This document shows, one piece after another, positions 26,454-34,916 of a DNA stretch of 64,000 nucleotides. The first letter of the stretch is position 1. The number at the start of each line of letters is the position of its first letter. Under the pieces are notes generated by a model. It had not been told where the DNA came from. It saw only the letters and a list, made by a program, of their open reading frames with translations, and did no database searches. The stretch lies in assembly GCA_002103105.1 (NCBI GenBank), contig DAAY01000004.1:62001-126000 (forward strand), written 5' to 3'. The position numbers and the translations under genes were made by a program. The stretch comes from Candidatus Gastranaerophilales bacterium HUM_1. Lineage in GTDB: Bacteria > Cyanobacteriota > Vampirovibrionia > Gastranaerophilales > Gastranaerophilaceae.

Positions 26454-27447
26454 TGAAAACTCTGGAATTTTAATTTATGCACAACTCACAAGAGAAGAAT
26501 ACATTCACACCGTATTTTTTGAGCTAGTGGATAAAGCAAAAGAATTAGCTCAAAAACTCAGAGGAACTGAAGTTAAAGCCGTTTTAATTTCTCGTCCACA
26601 TTTGATTGACTCATTCAAAGAATCTTTTCAAAATATGGGATTAAGCAAGGTTTATTACTTTGAATCTGAAGAATTAAAAGAATATTCAACCGAATATCAC
26701 TCAAAACTAATTGTTGATTTAGTTCAAAATATTAAACCCGAAATTTTACTAATCGGAGCAACTAATCAAGGGCGAGATTTAGCTCCCAGAGTTGCCAGTG
26801 CATTGGGAACAGGTTTAACGGCGGACTGTACAGGATTAGATATTAATGAAAAAGGACAACTTGCAGCCACTCGACCAACTTTCGGAGGTCAACTTATGGC
26901 AACAATCCTTTGCAAAAATTACCCACAGATGGCTACCGTAAGACCTAATGTATTTAAAGTTAACTCTGTATCAGACCAAGCAAATACTGAATTTATTCCT
27001 TGCCCTACCAATATTATAGGAATGAAAAAACACATTCAATTATTATCATTCCAACGCACGGTTGAAAATGTTATAAATGACTTAGATAGTGCTGAAATTA
27101 TTGTTGCAGGAGGAAAAGGACTAAAAAATTCAAAAGGTTTTGAATTATTAAAAGATTTTGCAGACTCTTTGGGAGGTACAATCGCAGCAACAAGAGGAGC
27201 AGTAGAAATGGGGCTTGCAACTCCAACGATTCAAGTTGGTCAAACTGGGAAAACAGTACACCCGAAAGTTTATATAGCTTGTGCGATTTCTGGAGCAATT
27301 CAACACACCGTAGGAATGACTGATTCCGATTATATTATTGCTATTAATAACGATGAATCAGCCCCTATTTTTGATATTGCGGATTGTGGTATTGTTGGAG
27401 ATGTTTTTGAAATTTTGCCAGAATTTATCAAAAGAAATCGAAAATAA
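26443..27447 (+). CDS. etfA: Electron transfer flavoprotein alpha subunit
   Basis: A 334-residue protein of full EtfA length. The N-terminal domain has LIGATNQGRDLAPRVASALGTGLTAD. The C-terminal FAD domain has GGKGLKN, GATRGAVEMG-type GTIAATRGAVE, VGQTGKTVHPKVYIACAISGAIQH and INNDESAPIFDIADCGIVGD. GGAGG precedes the ATG, inside the end of etfB. The partner dehydrogenase is not in this operon; the GlcD-like enzyme at 7730 or the NfnA-like protein upstream are candidates. Confidence 0.93.
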   Translation: MPNNENSGILIYAQLTREEYIHTVFFELVDKAKELAQKLRGTEVKAVLISRPHLIDSFKESFQNMGLSKVYYFESEELKEYSTEYHSKLIVDLVQNIKPEILLIGATNQGRDLAPRVASALGTGLTADCTGLDINEKGQLAATRPTFGGQLMATILCKNYPQMATVRPNVFKVNSVSDQANTEFIPCPTNIIGMKKHIQLLSFQRTVENVINDLDSAEIIVAGGKGLKNSKGFELLKDFADSLGGTIAATRGAVEMGLATPTIQVGQTGKTVHPKVYIACAISGAIQHTVGMTDSDYIIAINNDESAPIFDIADCGIVGDVFEILPEFIKRNRK

Positions 27448-27495
27448 ATACCTTTTTAACTTGCAACAACAACCTAAAAAAAGTATAATAGAACT

Positions 27496-28473
27496 ATGAT
27501 AAAAATAAGAAGATTAACGTGTTTTGACCATCCAAAATTAAAAAAGCTTATTTCGTATCTCTGCACAGACGACAACGACAAATTGGCAAAATCATTAGCA
27601 GAAGAACCAATTGGATTTCTTAATGCAATGTTGCCGTTAAAACTTAAGTTTAAATCTGAATCATTTATTTTGATAGATAAACACGAAATTCTAGGGCTAA
27701 TTACAACAGTTCGAACTCCAGGAAACCCATATAAAATAAATATTACAAGACTCATTTTTAAAGACAATATGTACGAAATCGGGAAAGGTCTTGTTAAATA
27801 TATTATGGAAAAATTTGGAGAAAAAGGAGCAACGTCTTTTACTGTAACAATTGATGAATGCCACGATGAATTATTTAATCTTTTTATAAATGGTTGTGGT
27901 TTTAGGCAATGTGCATCAGAAACATTGTGGAAAATAGAAAAACCAACACCTCAAAAACCTCATCTACACTGGCGATATGCTCAAAATTCTGATTCAAAAG
28001 ATATTGCACAAATGTATAATGATGAAGTTTTAAATATTTATAAACCATCACTTATTAGACAGCCCCAAGAATTTCAAGCTCCAATTTTTGGAGGTTTTTG
28101 TGATTATTATAAAACAAGATATTTAATTGAAGAATGCGAAAAAATTCTCGGATATTTTTCAATTACAACAAGCGATAATCTGAATTATATTCTAGATATT
28201 ACAACCAACAGCGGTTACGACTTTGAATATTCCGAAATAATAAATGTTATGCTATGTGAAATTGCGAGAAAAAAACGTGCTTTTTATCCACTAGTAAAAC
28301 AAAAAAAATATATTAAAAATGCTGATAAATTAGGAGAATATTTAAAATCTCAAAATTATAACCCTATCCAAACACAACAAATTTTAGTCAAAGATTATTA
28401 CAAGCCAGTGAAAGAAGAAGCTTCTGATTGGAAAGTTTTCATCCTAGGGGAAAACCAAATCACAACGAATTAG
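27496..28473 (+). CDS. GNAT-like acetyltransferase (tentative)
   Basis: A 325-residue soluble protein that looks like two GNAT-type halves. The first has ILIDKHEILGLITTVRTPGNP and NGCGFRQCASETLWK, resembling the beta4 and C-terminal strands of the fold; the second starts near residue 150 (WRYAQNSDSKDIAQMYN). The acetyl-CoA P-loop is not clear, so the call is tentative. No SD is present; TATAAT ends exactly 6 nt before the ATG, predicting a leaderless message. Confidence 0.5.
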   Translation: MIKIRRLTCFDHPKLKKLISYLCTDDNDKLAKSLAEEPIGFLNAMLPLKLKFKSESFILIDKHEILGLITTVRTPGNPYKINITRLIFKDNMYEIGKGLVKYIMEKFGEKGATSFTVTIDECHDELFNLFINGCGFRQCASETLWKIEKPTPQKPHLHWRYAQNSDSKDIAQMYNDEVLNIYKPSLIRQPQEFQAPIFGGFCDYYKTRYLIEECEKILGYFSITTSDNLNYILDITTNSGYDFEYSEIINVMLCEIARKKRAFYPLVKQKKYIKNADKLGEYLKSQNYNPIQTQQILVKDYYKPVKEEASDWKVFILGENQITTN

Positions 28474-28541
28474 TATCCGACAACTAGCAATAAAAACCTC
28501 TTCGTGATACCATAATGTGATAGAAAGAAATCGAGGTGGAT

Positions 28542-29567
28542 ATGGATAATCTAAAAATTTATCTTGATAAAGATATTAATCAAGAGCTTATTAAGTCTAA
28601 AAAAATTGCGGTAATTGGATTTGGTTCTCAAGGCTACGGGCAATCAATGAACCTTAAAGATTCTGGATGTGATGTTGTTTTAGGACTTAGATTAGGCGGT
28701 AAATCAGACGAGAAAGCAAAAAAATACGGTTTTAAAACAATGTCAATTGAAGATGCCGTAAAATATGCTGACATTGTTCAAATTCTAATTCCTGATGAAT
28801 TACAAGCCGAAGTTTACGAAAAACAAATCAAACCAAACATGAGAGCTGGACAATATTTAATGTTTTCTCACGGATTTAATATTCACTACAAAAAAATTGT
28901 TGCACCTAAGGATATTAACGTAATTATGGTTGCCCCTAAAGGTCCAGGACATACTGTTAGAAGCCAATATGTTGAAGGAAAAGGTGTACCTTCTTTAATT
29001 GCTATCTACCAAGACCCAACAGGTGATTCTAAAGAAGTATCTTTGTCATATGCATCTGCAATTGGAGCTGGCAGAGCAGGAATTATTGAAACTACTTTTA
29101 AAGAGGAAACAGAAACAGATTTATTTGGAGAACAAGCTGTAATCTGCGGAGGTGTTTCAGCCTTGATGAAAGCTGGTTTTGAAGTTTTAACAGAAGCTGG
29201 ATATTCTCCATATATGGCATACTTTGAAGTTCTACACGAAATGAAATTAATTATTGACCTTGTAAATCAAGGCGGTTTAGCTGATATGAGATATTCAATT
29301 TCTAATACCGCTGAATATGGTGATATGACTAGAGGTCCAAAAGTTATAGGTGAAGCATCGAAAAACGCAATGAGAGAAATCTTGAAAGAAATTCAATCAG
29401 GAAAATTTGCAGATGAATTTACGAATGAAATGCACTCTGGTTGCGAAACATTCAATAAATTGAGAAAAGAAAATGCAAACCACCCAATAGAAAAAGTCGG
29501 AGAAGAAATTCGTTCTTCTTTCGTTTGGGGCAATGATGACAAAATTATAGATAGAAACAAAAACTAA
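28542..29567 (+). CDS. ilvC: Ketol-acid reductoisomerase
   Basis: This 341-residue class I enzyme has the NAD(P)H-binding GFGSQG at residues 26-31, KGPGHTVRSQYVEGKG, LFGEQAVICGG and FEVLHEMKLI, the last carrying metal-binding glutamates. It converts acetolactate to dihydroxyisovalerate in branched-chain amino acid synthesis. The gene stands alone; ilvB/N and ilvD are absent from the window. GAGGTGG supports the ATG at 28542; a GTG two codons earlier is the alternative. No attenuator or leader peptide was seen in the short upstream region. Confidence 0.95.
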   Translation: MDNLKIYLDKDINQELIKSKKIAVIGFGSQGYGQSMNLKDSGCDVVLGLRLGGKSDEKAKKYGFKTMSIEDAVKYADIVQILIPDELQAEVYEKQIKPNMRAGQYLMFSHGFNIHYKKIVAPKDINVIMVAPKGPGHTVRSQYVEGKGVPSLIAIYQDPTGDSKEVSLSYASAIGAGRAGIIETTFKEETETDLFGEQAVICGGVSALMKAGFEVLTEAGYSPYMAYFEVLHEMKLIIDLVNQGGLADMRYSISNTAEYGDMTRGPKVIGEASKNAMREILKEIQSGKFADEFTNEMHSGCETFNKLRKENANHPIEKVGEEIRSSFVWGNDDKIIDRNKN

Positions 29568-29606
29568 GACTTTCACTAACTTGAAATTATTATAAAGGAA
29601 GAAAAA

Positions 29607-30449
29607 ATGTTCAATACAGAAGATACATACGAAGTTGTTATATTTTCAATCGGAGACACAAAAGCTGGGACTAAAATGGGTAAATTACAGCTCAAAAATA
29701 CAGTAGATAATTCCGTTTTAAACTGTATTTTATGGGAAGAAACACTAAATCGATTTGACAGCAAAATATTTAGAACAGGGAATTTAGTCAGAATTGTATC
29801 AGCAAGTTTTAATGAAAAATTTAACAATTGTTTAATTTCAGCACTAGAACTAATTAAAGAAGCAAAGCTAGGCTTAGATGAAAACGAAATTGAACAATAT
29901 TGGGCAAAACTTCAATCATATATTTCAAAAATTAAAGATGAAAAGTTAAGACAATTTGTCGCAGAACTATTTGAAAAACACGCTCAAAGTTTTAAAATTA
30001 TGCCGGCTGCAAAACTTATGCATCACAATTATATCGGGGGACTACTTGTTCACACTGTTGAGTGTGCAGAATTTGCAGAACTAAATATGAATAAGTTTAC
30101 ATACCAAGCAAATGAAGATGAAATTTATGCAGCGTGCCTATTACACGATTTTGGCAAAATTTTTGAATACACTATCGATATTGAAACAGGACTAATTGAT
30201 TATGCTCAAGGCTTTAGAGAAGAATGGATTTCTCACTCTCAATATGGTTTTTGTATATGTATGAATGCAGGATTCAAAAAAATAGCAAAAATGATTGCTG
30301 CTCACCACGGAAGAGCAGAATGGGGAGCTATTATTGATTTAGATCAAAAAGATTTAGAACCTGAATTGTATTTAATCCACTTTATTGACAATCTTTCAGC
30401 AAAATTCGGGAAAATAAGCACAAGATTATTGGAAAAGAAAGAAGGGTAA
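29607..30449 (+). CDS. YhaM-like 3'-5' exoribonuclease (OB-fold plus HD domain)
   Basis: A 280-residue protein with an N-terminal OB-like nucleic-acid-binding domain (about 8-85) and a C-terminal HD phosphohydrolase domain. The HD domain has His 140/149, the His 180-Asp 181 dyad in LLHDFGK, and AHHGRAEWG. This order matches the YhaM/CBF1 family of 3'-5' exonucleases acting on RNA or ssDNA. AAAGGAAG precedes the ATG. The two thymidylate kinase genes follow within 4 nt, so they are probably cotranscribed. Confidence 0.78.
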   Translation: MFNTEDTYEVVIFSIGDTKAGTKMGKLQLKNTVDNSVLNCILWEETLNRFDSKIFRTGNLVRIVSASFNEKFNNCLISALELIKEAKLGLDENEIEQYWAKLQSYISKIKDEKLRQFVAELFEKHAQSFKIMPAAKLMHHNYIGGLLVHTVECAEFAELNMNKFTYQANEDEIYAACLLHDFGKIFEYTIDIETGLIDYAQGFREEWISHSQYGFCICMNAGFKKIAKMIAAHHGRAEWGAIIDLDQKDLEPELYLIHFIDNLSAKFGKISTRLLEKKEG

Positions 30450-30453
30450 AGAC

Positions 30454-31128
30454 TTGTCAAAACTTACAGAAAAACATCACTACGACGGAACCCTTGTTTG
30501 TGTTGAAGGAATTGATGGTTCTGGGAAATCAACCCAATTGGCTCTTTTACGTGACTGGTTAAAAGATATTAATCAAGATGTAATTTATACAGAATGGAAT
30601 TCATCTGAATTAATTTCCCAAACAACCAAACTGGCAAAAAAGAAAAATATGCTCTCTCCAAGAACATTCAGCTTGCTTCACGCCGTAGATTTTGCAGATA
30701 GACTAAAACAAGTCATCGCTCCCGCACTAAAAGCAGGATTCATTGTCCTTGCGGATAGATATGCTTATACAGCATTTGCAAGAGATGTGGCAAGAGGCGT
30801 TGACCCCAATTGGGTTCGAGGAGTTTATGATTTTGCAATTAAACCTGATTTAGCTGTATATTTTGATATTGACCCAAAAACTTCGCTAGAAAGAATCTGT
30901 TCAAACAGAGCACCTAAATTTTACGAAGCTGGAATGGATTTAAAAATAAGTAATGACCCGTATGAAAGCTACGTAATATTCCAATCGAGAGTAATTGAAG
31001 AATATAAAAATATGCTAGACGAATTTGGAATAGTGAAACTTGATGCAAATGATACTATTCACAAAAAACAAGTAGAAATAAGAAAAATGTTGAAAAAAAT
31101 TCTACAAGATAAAGGAGTTAAAATTTAA
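30454..31128 (+). CDS. tmk: Thymidylate kinase-like protein, copy 1
   Basis: A 224-residue P-loop kinase with Walker A GIDGSGKST at residues 19-27, DRYAYTAFARDVARG as the DR(Y/H) nucleoside-binding motif and a C-terminal helix. Standard dTMP kinases have DRYxxSxxAYQ here, so the substrate site is modified. It starts at TTG 30454 with GAAGGG before it; no in-frame ATG fits the fold start. Its last base overlaps the ATG of a second, similar kinase. dTMP to dTDP is the expected reaction for at least one of the pair. Confidence 0.75.
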   Translation: MSKLTEKHHYDGTLVCVEGIDGSGKSTQLALLRDWLKDINQDVIYTEWNSSELISQTTKLAKKKNMLSPRTFSLLHAVDFADRLKQVIAPALKAGFIVLADRYAYTAFARDVARGVDPNWVRGVYDFAIKPDLAVYFDIDPKTSLERICSNRAPKFYEAGMDLKISNDPYESYVIFQSRVIEEYKNMLDEFGIVKLDANDTIHKKQVEIRKMLKKILQDKGVKI

Positions 31129-31799
31129 TGGAACAATTCAAAAGAAAACACAACTACAATGGACTTTTGGTTGTTATAGAAGGCACAGATGGTTCTGGAA
31201 AATCAACACAGCTTGAACTCCTAAAAAAATCACTTCAAGATCAATGTTATGGAGTGATGGTATCTGAATGGAAAACATCTAGACTTATTGCAAACGTAAT
31301 TGACGATGCGAAAGAAAGAAATCTTTTAAATGCAACAACATACAGTCTTTTATACGCTGCAGATTTTGCAGATAGACTAGAAAATCAGATTATACCCGCA
31401 TTGAAATCTGGATTTGTAGTCCTATTAGATAGGTATTATTACACCGCACTTGCAAGAGATGTTGTAAGAGGGCAGAATATTGAATGGGTAAAAAACCTTT
31501 ATGATTACGCCCCAGAGCCAGATTTAGTATTCTACCTTGATATGCCGGTTGATACTCTTTTGAAAAGAATTATTGGAACAACTGGTTTAGATTTTTACGA
31601 AAGTGGCCGTGATGTGGGTTTTTCAACAGACTTTTATAAGAGTTTTGGAATCTACCAAAACAAATGTCTTGAACAATACAACCAGATGAAATCAGAATAT
31701 GGATTTATCAGCATTGATGGAACAAAATCCATCGATGAAATCCACGAAATTATGTCAAATGAAGTACAAAAAATTCTTGATACTGGGATTTTAGATTAA
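31128..31799 (+). CDS. Thymidylate kinase-like protein, copy 2
   Basis: A 223-residue paralog of the upstream gene with the same layout. Walker A GTDGSGKST is again at residues 19-27, followed by FADRLENQIIPALKSGFVVLLDRYYYTALARDVVRG. The two proteins align without large gaps from end to end but differ in the LID-like region (CSNRAPKFYEAG versus IGTTGLDFYESG). It overlaps the stop of copy 1 (TAATG). The tandem arrangement suggests gene duplication with divergence or a heteromeric kinase; which copy is the housekeeping enzyme is unclear. Confidence 0.75.
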   Translation: MEQFKRKHNYNGLLVVIEGTDGSGKSTQLELLKKSLQDQCYGVMVSEWKTSRLIANVIDDAKERNLLNATTYSLLYAADFADRLENQIIPALKSGFVVLLDRYYYTALARDVVRGQNIEWVKNLYDYAPEPDLVFYLDMPVDTLLKRIIGTTGLDFYESGRDVGFSTDFYKSFGIYQNKCLEQYNQMKSEYGFISIDGTKSIDEIHEIMSNEVQKILDTGILD

Positions 31800-31958
31800 G
31801 CACTACAACAAATAAAATCAATACTTTCAGCTTAAATGTTAACAAAATAAATAAAAATTTACGTTGCGAAACATTTTAAGTCATGGGGCATGGTTTATGC
31901 TAAATTAAAGGTTGTAATAAAGGATATATTTAGGAATAGTTGAGTAAGGAGATAATTA

Positions 31959-32663
31959 ATGTCTGAATACTTGAGCAAAGAAGAGATTAAACAATGGAGA
32001 AGCTCATTAGAAAAGATAACGTTAGAGGAGTTCGCTGCTAGATTAGGGAAAAAAGTAGAAGAAAAAAAAGAAACTAACGACCTTATTGACATTGTATTAC
32101 ACGGGAAACCAGTAGTGTCAAATGAACCAGAGTGGAACGCAAAAGCTGAAAGACTTAGTACAATTGCAGATAGAGCATACGAAAAGGAAAAAGAAATTTA
32201 CATTTCTCCATTCTCTGCTAAAAATTTAAAACTAGATACAAAAGAAGTTGAAAAACACGAAGTAAAAAAAGAATCTAAACCTGCAAAAATCACTCATAAA
32301 ACTGAAGCTAAAGAAACAAAACCAGTAACACATAAAACAGCCAAAACAGCAACTAAGAAAACTTCACCACACAAAGAAATCGCTAAAGCAGAAAAAGCCA
32401 TTATGTCAGAAGAAAAAACTGGTGATATTGTGAGAGATGAAGTTAGAGTTGTATTCAAAAAAGCTTTGACTGATAGAGAACAAAAAGTATTTGATTATTT
32501 TGCAGCACACAAAAATAAAATTGTTTACGCTAAAGACTTGGCAACTTTACTTGAACTTCCAAGGGATTACGTTTACAAATACATCAAAAATCTAAGAGCA
32601 AAAATTGAGGGAGAATCCTTAAAAAATGCTGATAAAGGCGGATTTGTTCTTACAATAGACTAA
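31959..32663 (+). CDS. Protein with C-terminal winged-helix-like domain (234 aa)
   Basis: Not assigned. The N-terminal 100 residues look helical (LSKEEIKQWRSSLEKITLEE). The middle (about 100-150) is a low-complexity Lys/Thr/Ala/His linker with repeated THKT and TKK. The C-terminal 70 residues (LTDREQKVFDYFAAHKNKIV, then RDYVYKYIKNLRAKIEGE) resemble the winged-helix output domain of response regulators, ending in GGFVLTID as those do. A DNA-binding role is plausible. TAAGGAGA precedes the ATG, and a bidirectional terminator follows. Confidence 0.65.
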   Translation: MSEYLSKEEIKQWRSSLEKITLEEFAARLGKKVEEKKETNDLIDIVLHGKPVVSNEPEWNAKAERLSTIADRAYEKEKEIYISPFSAKNLKLDTKEVEKHEVKKESKPAKITHKTEAKETKPVTHKTAKTATKKTSPHKEIAKAEKAIMSEEKTGDIVRDEVRVVFKKALTDREQKVFDYFAAHKNKIVYAKDLATLLELPRDYVYKYIKNLRAKIEGESLKNADKGGFVLTID

Positions 32664-32690
32664 TTATTATTCTTAAACTATATACAACTA

Positions 32691-32722
32691 AAAAACCTCT
32701 TAGATTCAACTAAGAGGTTTTT
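32691..32722 (+). terminator. Bidirectional terminator
   Basis: Stem AAAACCTCTTAG/CTAAGAGGTTTT between convergent genes, with A- and T-runs on both sides. Confidence 0.85.
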
Positions 32723-32745
32723 AATTATAATTAAAATAATAAATT

Positions 32746-33111
32746 TTACTTAATTTCTACTTTTGCACCAACAAATTCTAATGCTTTTTTAGTCAAATCC
32801 GCTTCTTTATCAGAAATTGACGTCATAAAAGTAGTAGGAATAAATTCAATAACTTTTTTCGCATCTGCATACCCAAGCCCCGTAATTTGACGCAATGTCG
32901 CCATTACAGTTGCCTTATTAGAGCCAGCATCGATTAAAACTAATGAATTATTACCAGTTCCCTTATCAATTACTGGAGCTTTTTCTATATGGATTGAATT
33001 TTTTGAAATAAGAATTTTATCCATATCAATATTATAATTTTTCTTTAAATATTCACGAGCAATCATAATAAGCATTATCAAAATACCGCATATTAAAAAA
33101 GTCATATTCAT
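32746..33111 (-). CDS. Membrane-anchored L7/L12 C-terminal-domain protein
   Basis: A 121-residue protein with an N-terminal membrane helix (about 4-18), a short linker, and a C-terminal domain (about 55-121) that aligns with the L7/L12 CTD encoded next door. SLVLIDAGSNKATVMATLRQ matches the VVLASVPADKKIAVLKEVR region, ITGLGYADAKKVIE matches LTGLGLKEAKDLVE, and both proteins end in GAxVEIK. In L7/L12 this domain recruits translation GTPases. The hinge and dimerising N-terminus of L7/L12 are missing. It lies downstream of rplL but behind a strong terminator and its own hairpin, so separate transcription is likely. Function unknown. Confidence 0.8.
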   Translation of the reverse strand: MNMTFLICGILIMLIMIAREYLKKNYNIDMDKILISKNSIHIEKAPVIDKGTGNNSLVLIDAGSNKATVMATLRQITGLGYADAKKVIEFIPTTFMTSISDKEADLTKKALEFVGAKVEIK

Positions 33112-33136
33112 ATTAAAGCCCTCATTTTAAATTTTA

Positions 33137-33157
33137 TGGGCGGTAATTAACCGCCCA
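33137..33157 (-). promoter_or_regulatory. Hairpin in the 5' region of the L12-like gene
   Basis: TGGGCGGT/ACCGCCCA inverted repeat around a 5-nt loop, 26 nt upstream of the start codon. No T-run follows, so a regulatory hairpin or mRNA 5' structure is as likely as a terminator. Confidence 0.45.
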
Positions 33158-33210
33158 CTCATAATAACATGTTATTTTTTGAAAATCAAATTTATTATCA
33201 TTCAAAACTA

Positions 33211-33240
33211 AAAAACGAGCGGTTACAAAGTAACCGCTCG
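33211..33240 (-). terminator. Terminator of rplJ-rplL
   Basis: On the minus strand an 11-bp stem CGAGCGGTTAC/GTAACCGCTCG is followed by TTTTTT. Confidence 0.9.
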
Positions 33241-33267
33241 CTAAACTTGTTATTGATTAAAATCAAA

Positions 33268-33639
33268 CTACTTGATTTCAACAACAGCACCAGCTGCTTC
33301 AAGAGTTTTCTTGATTGATTCAGCTTCGTCTTTTTTGATGTTTTCTTTAACTGCTTTAGGAGCTGCTTCAACTAAATCTTTAGCTTCTTTCAATCCTAAA
33401 CCTGTCAAAGTTCTAACTTCTTTCAATACAGCGATTTTCTTATCAGCTGGAACTGAAGCTAATACAACAGAAACTTCTGCATCAGCATCATCTGCTGGAG
33501 CTGCTGCTGCTGGAGCTGCTGCTACTGCAACTGGAGCTGCTGCTGATACGCCGAATTTTTCTTCCATAGCTTTAACTAATTCAGCTGCTTCTAATAATGT
33601 TAATTTTTCAATTGATTCTAAAATTGATTCTACACTCAT
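33268..33639 (-). CDS. rplL: Ribosomal protein L7/L12
   Basis: A 123-residue stalk protein. It has an N-terminal dimerisation domain, an Ala-rich hinge (AAAPVAVAAAPAAAAP) and a C-terminal GTPase-recruiting domain ending GAVVEIK. Multiple dimers sit on L10 on the 50S subunit. The ATG at 33639 follows AAAGGAG; an upstream in-frame start would add 17 residues that are not part of the family. It is cotranscribed after rplJ, and the terminator at 33211-33240 ends the unit. Confidence 0.96.
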   Translation of the reverse strand: MSVESILESIEKLTLLEAAELVKAMEEKFGVSAAAPVAVAAAPAAAAPADDADAEVSVVLASVPADKKIAVLKEVRTLTGLGLKEAKDLVEAAPKAVKENIKKDEAESIKKTLEAAGAVVEIK

Positions 33640-33717
33640 GATTTTCTCCTTTATTATTATTTTTGAGTTTTCTAATACATTGTTAAGCACAACGGCTTAA
33701 ATAAAGTTGCTGCGAAA

Positions 33718-34239
33718 CTATGCAGCTTTTTGATCTCTGACTGCTGCCATTGCTCTTGTAAGTTGAGAAAGAACAGCGTTGATAGAGTTTGCGATACCTG
33801 ATGCTGGTGAATTGATAGAACCAAGCATTTTTGCATAAAGTTCTTCTTTTGAAGGAAGAGCAGCCAATGCTTTTGTTTCTTCAACTGTTAATAATTTACC
33901 ATCCAAAACTGCACCAAGGATTTCACCTTTTTTAGTTTCTTTGATAAATTTAGTAACAGCTTTCGCAGGGCTTACAGGATCATCAAAACCGAAAGCTAAA
34001 GCGATAGGACCTGTTAATTTTTCAGTCAATGCTTCATATTCAGTTCCTTTTACAGCAATTTTAGCCAAAGTGTTTTTAGTAACCATGTAGTCACCGCCGT
34101 CTTTTTGAATTTCACGTCTTAATTTAGTGATTTCTTCAACGGTCAAACCTTTGTACTCAGTGATAACTGCAACTTGAGCTTTTTCAATTTTTGATTTAAT
34201 CGCATCTATTTTTTCTGATTTAAATGCTTTTGTTGCCAT
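33718..34239 (-). CDS. rplJ: Ribosomal protein L10
   Basis: This 173-residue protein has the L10 start (AFKSEKIDAIKSKIEKAQVAV), EYKGLTVEEITKLR and VTKNTLAKIA rRNA-binding elements, and a C-terminal helix that binds L7/L12 dimers. AAAGGAG lies before the ATG. The long structured 5' region (34240-34500) fits the autoregulatory L10 leader. rplK-rplA, which often precede it, are not adjacent. Confidence 0.96.
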   Translation of the reverse strand: MATKAFKSEKIDAIKSKIEKAQVAVITEYKGLTVEEITKLRREIQKDGGDYMVTKNTLAKIAVKGTEYEALTEKLTGPIALAFGFDDPVSPAKAVTKFIKETKKGEILGAVLDGKLLTVEETKALAALPSKEELYAKMLGSINSPASGIANSINAVLSQLTRAMAAVRDQKAA

Positions 34240-34500
34240 TTTTAGCTCCTTTGATTTCTGCGACGAAAGGAAACTTTTCCAATCGTTGTTTTTATATCGA
34301 CCTATAAAACTAAAAAAGACTTTGCTTTTCTAGTTTTACCGCAAAATCTTACACATAAGTCTATAAATGCTATTTACTTTCGTGTAACCTCGATTAGCTG
34401 ATTTCTCATTTAACCTTGGTGCATTTAAAGAAGCCTCGCCCCTTTTACGCACTTTTGGACTAATTGTCTGCGGCTATGGTTTTACTTTATATGAAACACA
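34240..34500 (-). promoter_or_regulatory. Ribosomal protein L10 leader (rplJL 5' UTR)
   Basis: Gene-free 5' region of rplJ. On the minus strand AGCCGCAGACAATTAGTCC is followed by GCACCAAGGTTAAATGAG, resembling the conserved elements of L10 leaders that bind the L10(L12)4 complex. It is followed by a long hairpin TAAAACTAGAAAAG/CTTTTTTAGTTTTA (34303-34338). No T-run follows that hairpin. Confidence 0.55.
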
Positions 34501-34608
34501 TTAAAAAATCAAGCCATATAATAAACTCTAACGAGCTATAGTAATATTTATTTACAAATAGAGCTAATTATCACGCAATTTTTTATCACAAGTTGTTTTA
34601 ATTAATGT

Positions 34609-34914
34609 ATGGTAGATAAACTTCAAGTAGATAATCCTGCAAATAAACAGATGCACTATGGACAAACTTCGGTTGGAATTTTAACCCCTCCCGATAGATT
34701 GCCCAAAGTTTTGGTTTATTCAGGAATTGAAGCCCAAAAACGATATGATGACATGCAACATGATTTATACGTTTCAGAAAAGAAGGCTAAAAAATATGAA
34801 AAAAGAGGGTTCCCGACTATTTTGAAATATTTGGGTGTTGGCATTATTGCTGCAGGAATAATTAAATGTCGAAAAGACATCGTCAAAGGATTGAAAAAAC
34901 TACTGCACTTTTAA
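34609..34914 (+). CDS. Small membrane-tailed protein of unknown function (101 aa)
   Basis: Not recognised. The N-terminal 75 residues are soluble and Lys/Tyr-rich (GIEAQKRYDDMQHDLYVSEK), followed by one membrane helix near residues 77-92 (LGVGIIAAGIIK) and a basic tail, so tail-anchored topology is likely. There is no clear SD. It is divergent from the rplJ leader and ends 2 nt before the convergent phosphoesterase gene. Confidence 0.6.
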   Translation: MVDKLQVDNPANKQMHYGQTSVGILTPPDRLPKVLVYSGIEAQKRYDDMQHDLYVSEKKAKKYEKRGFPTILKYLGVGIIAAGIIKCRKDIVKGLKKLLHF

Positions 34915-34916
34915 AA

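Noticed and set aside
33272..33700. A 142-codon plus-strand frame rich in Ala/Ser/Thr
   Set aside because: It is the exact antisense of rplL; the open frame is a by-product of the Ala-rich hinge codons.
34240..34608. tRNA or other structured RNA gene upstream of rplJ
   Set aside because: No cloverleaf or CCA-type ends; the conserved elements fit an L10 leader better.
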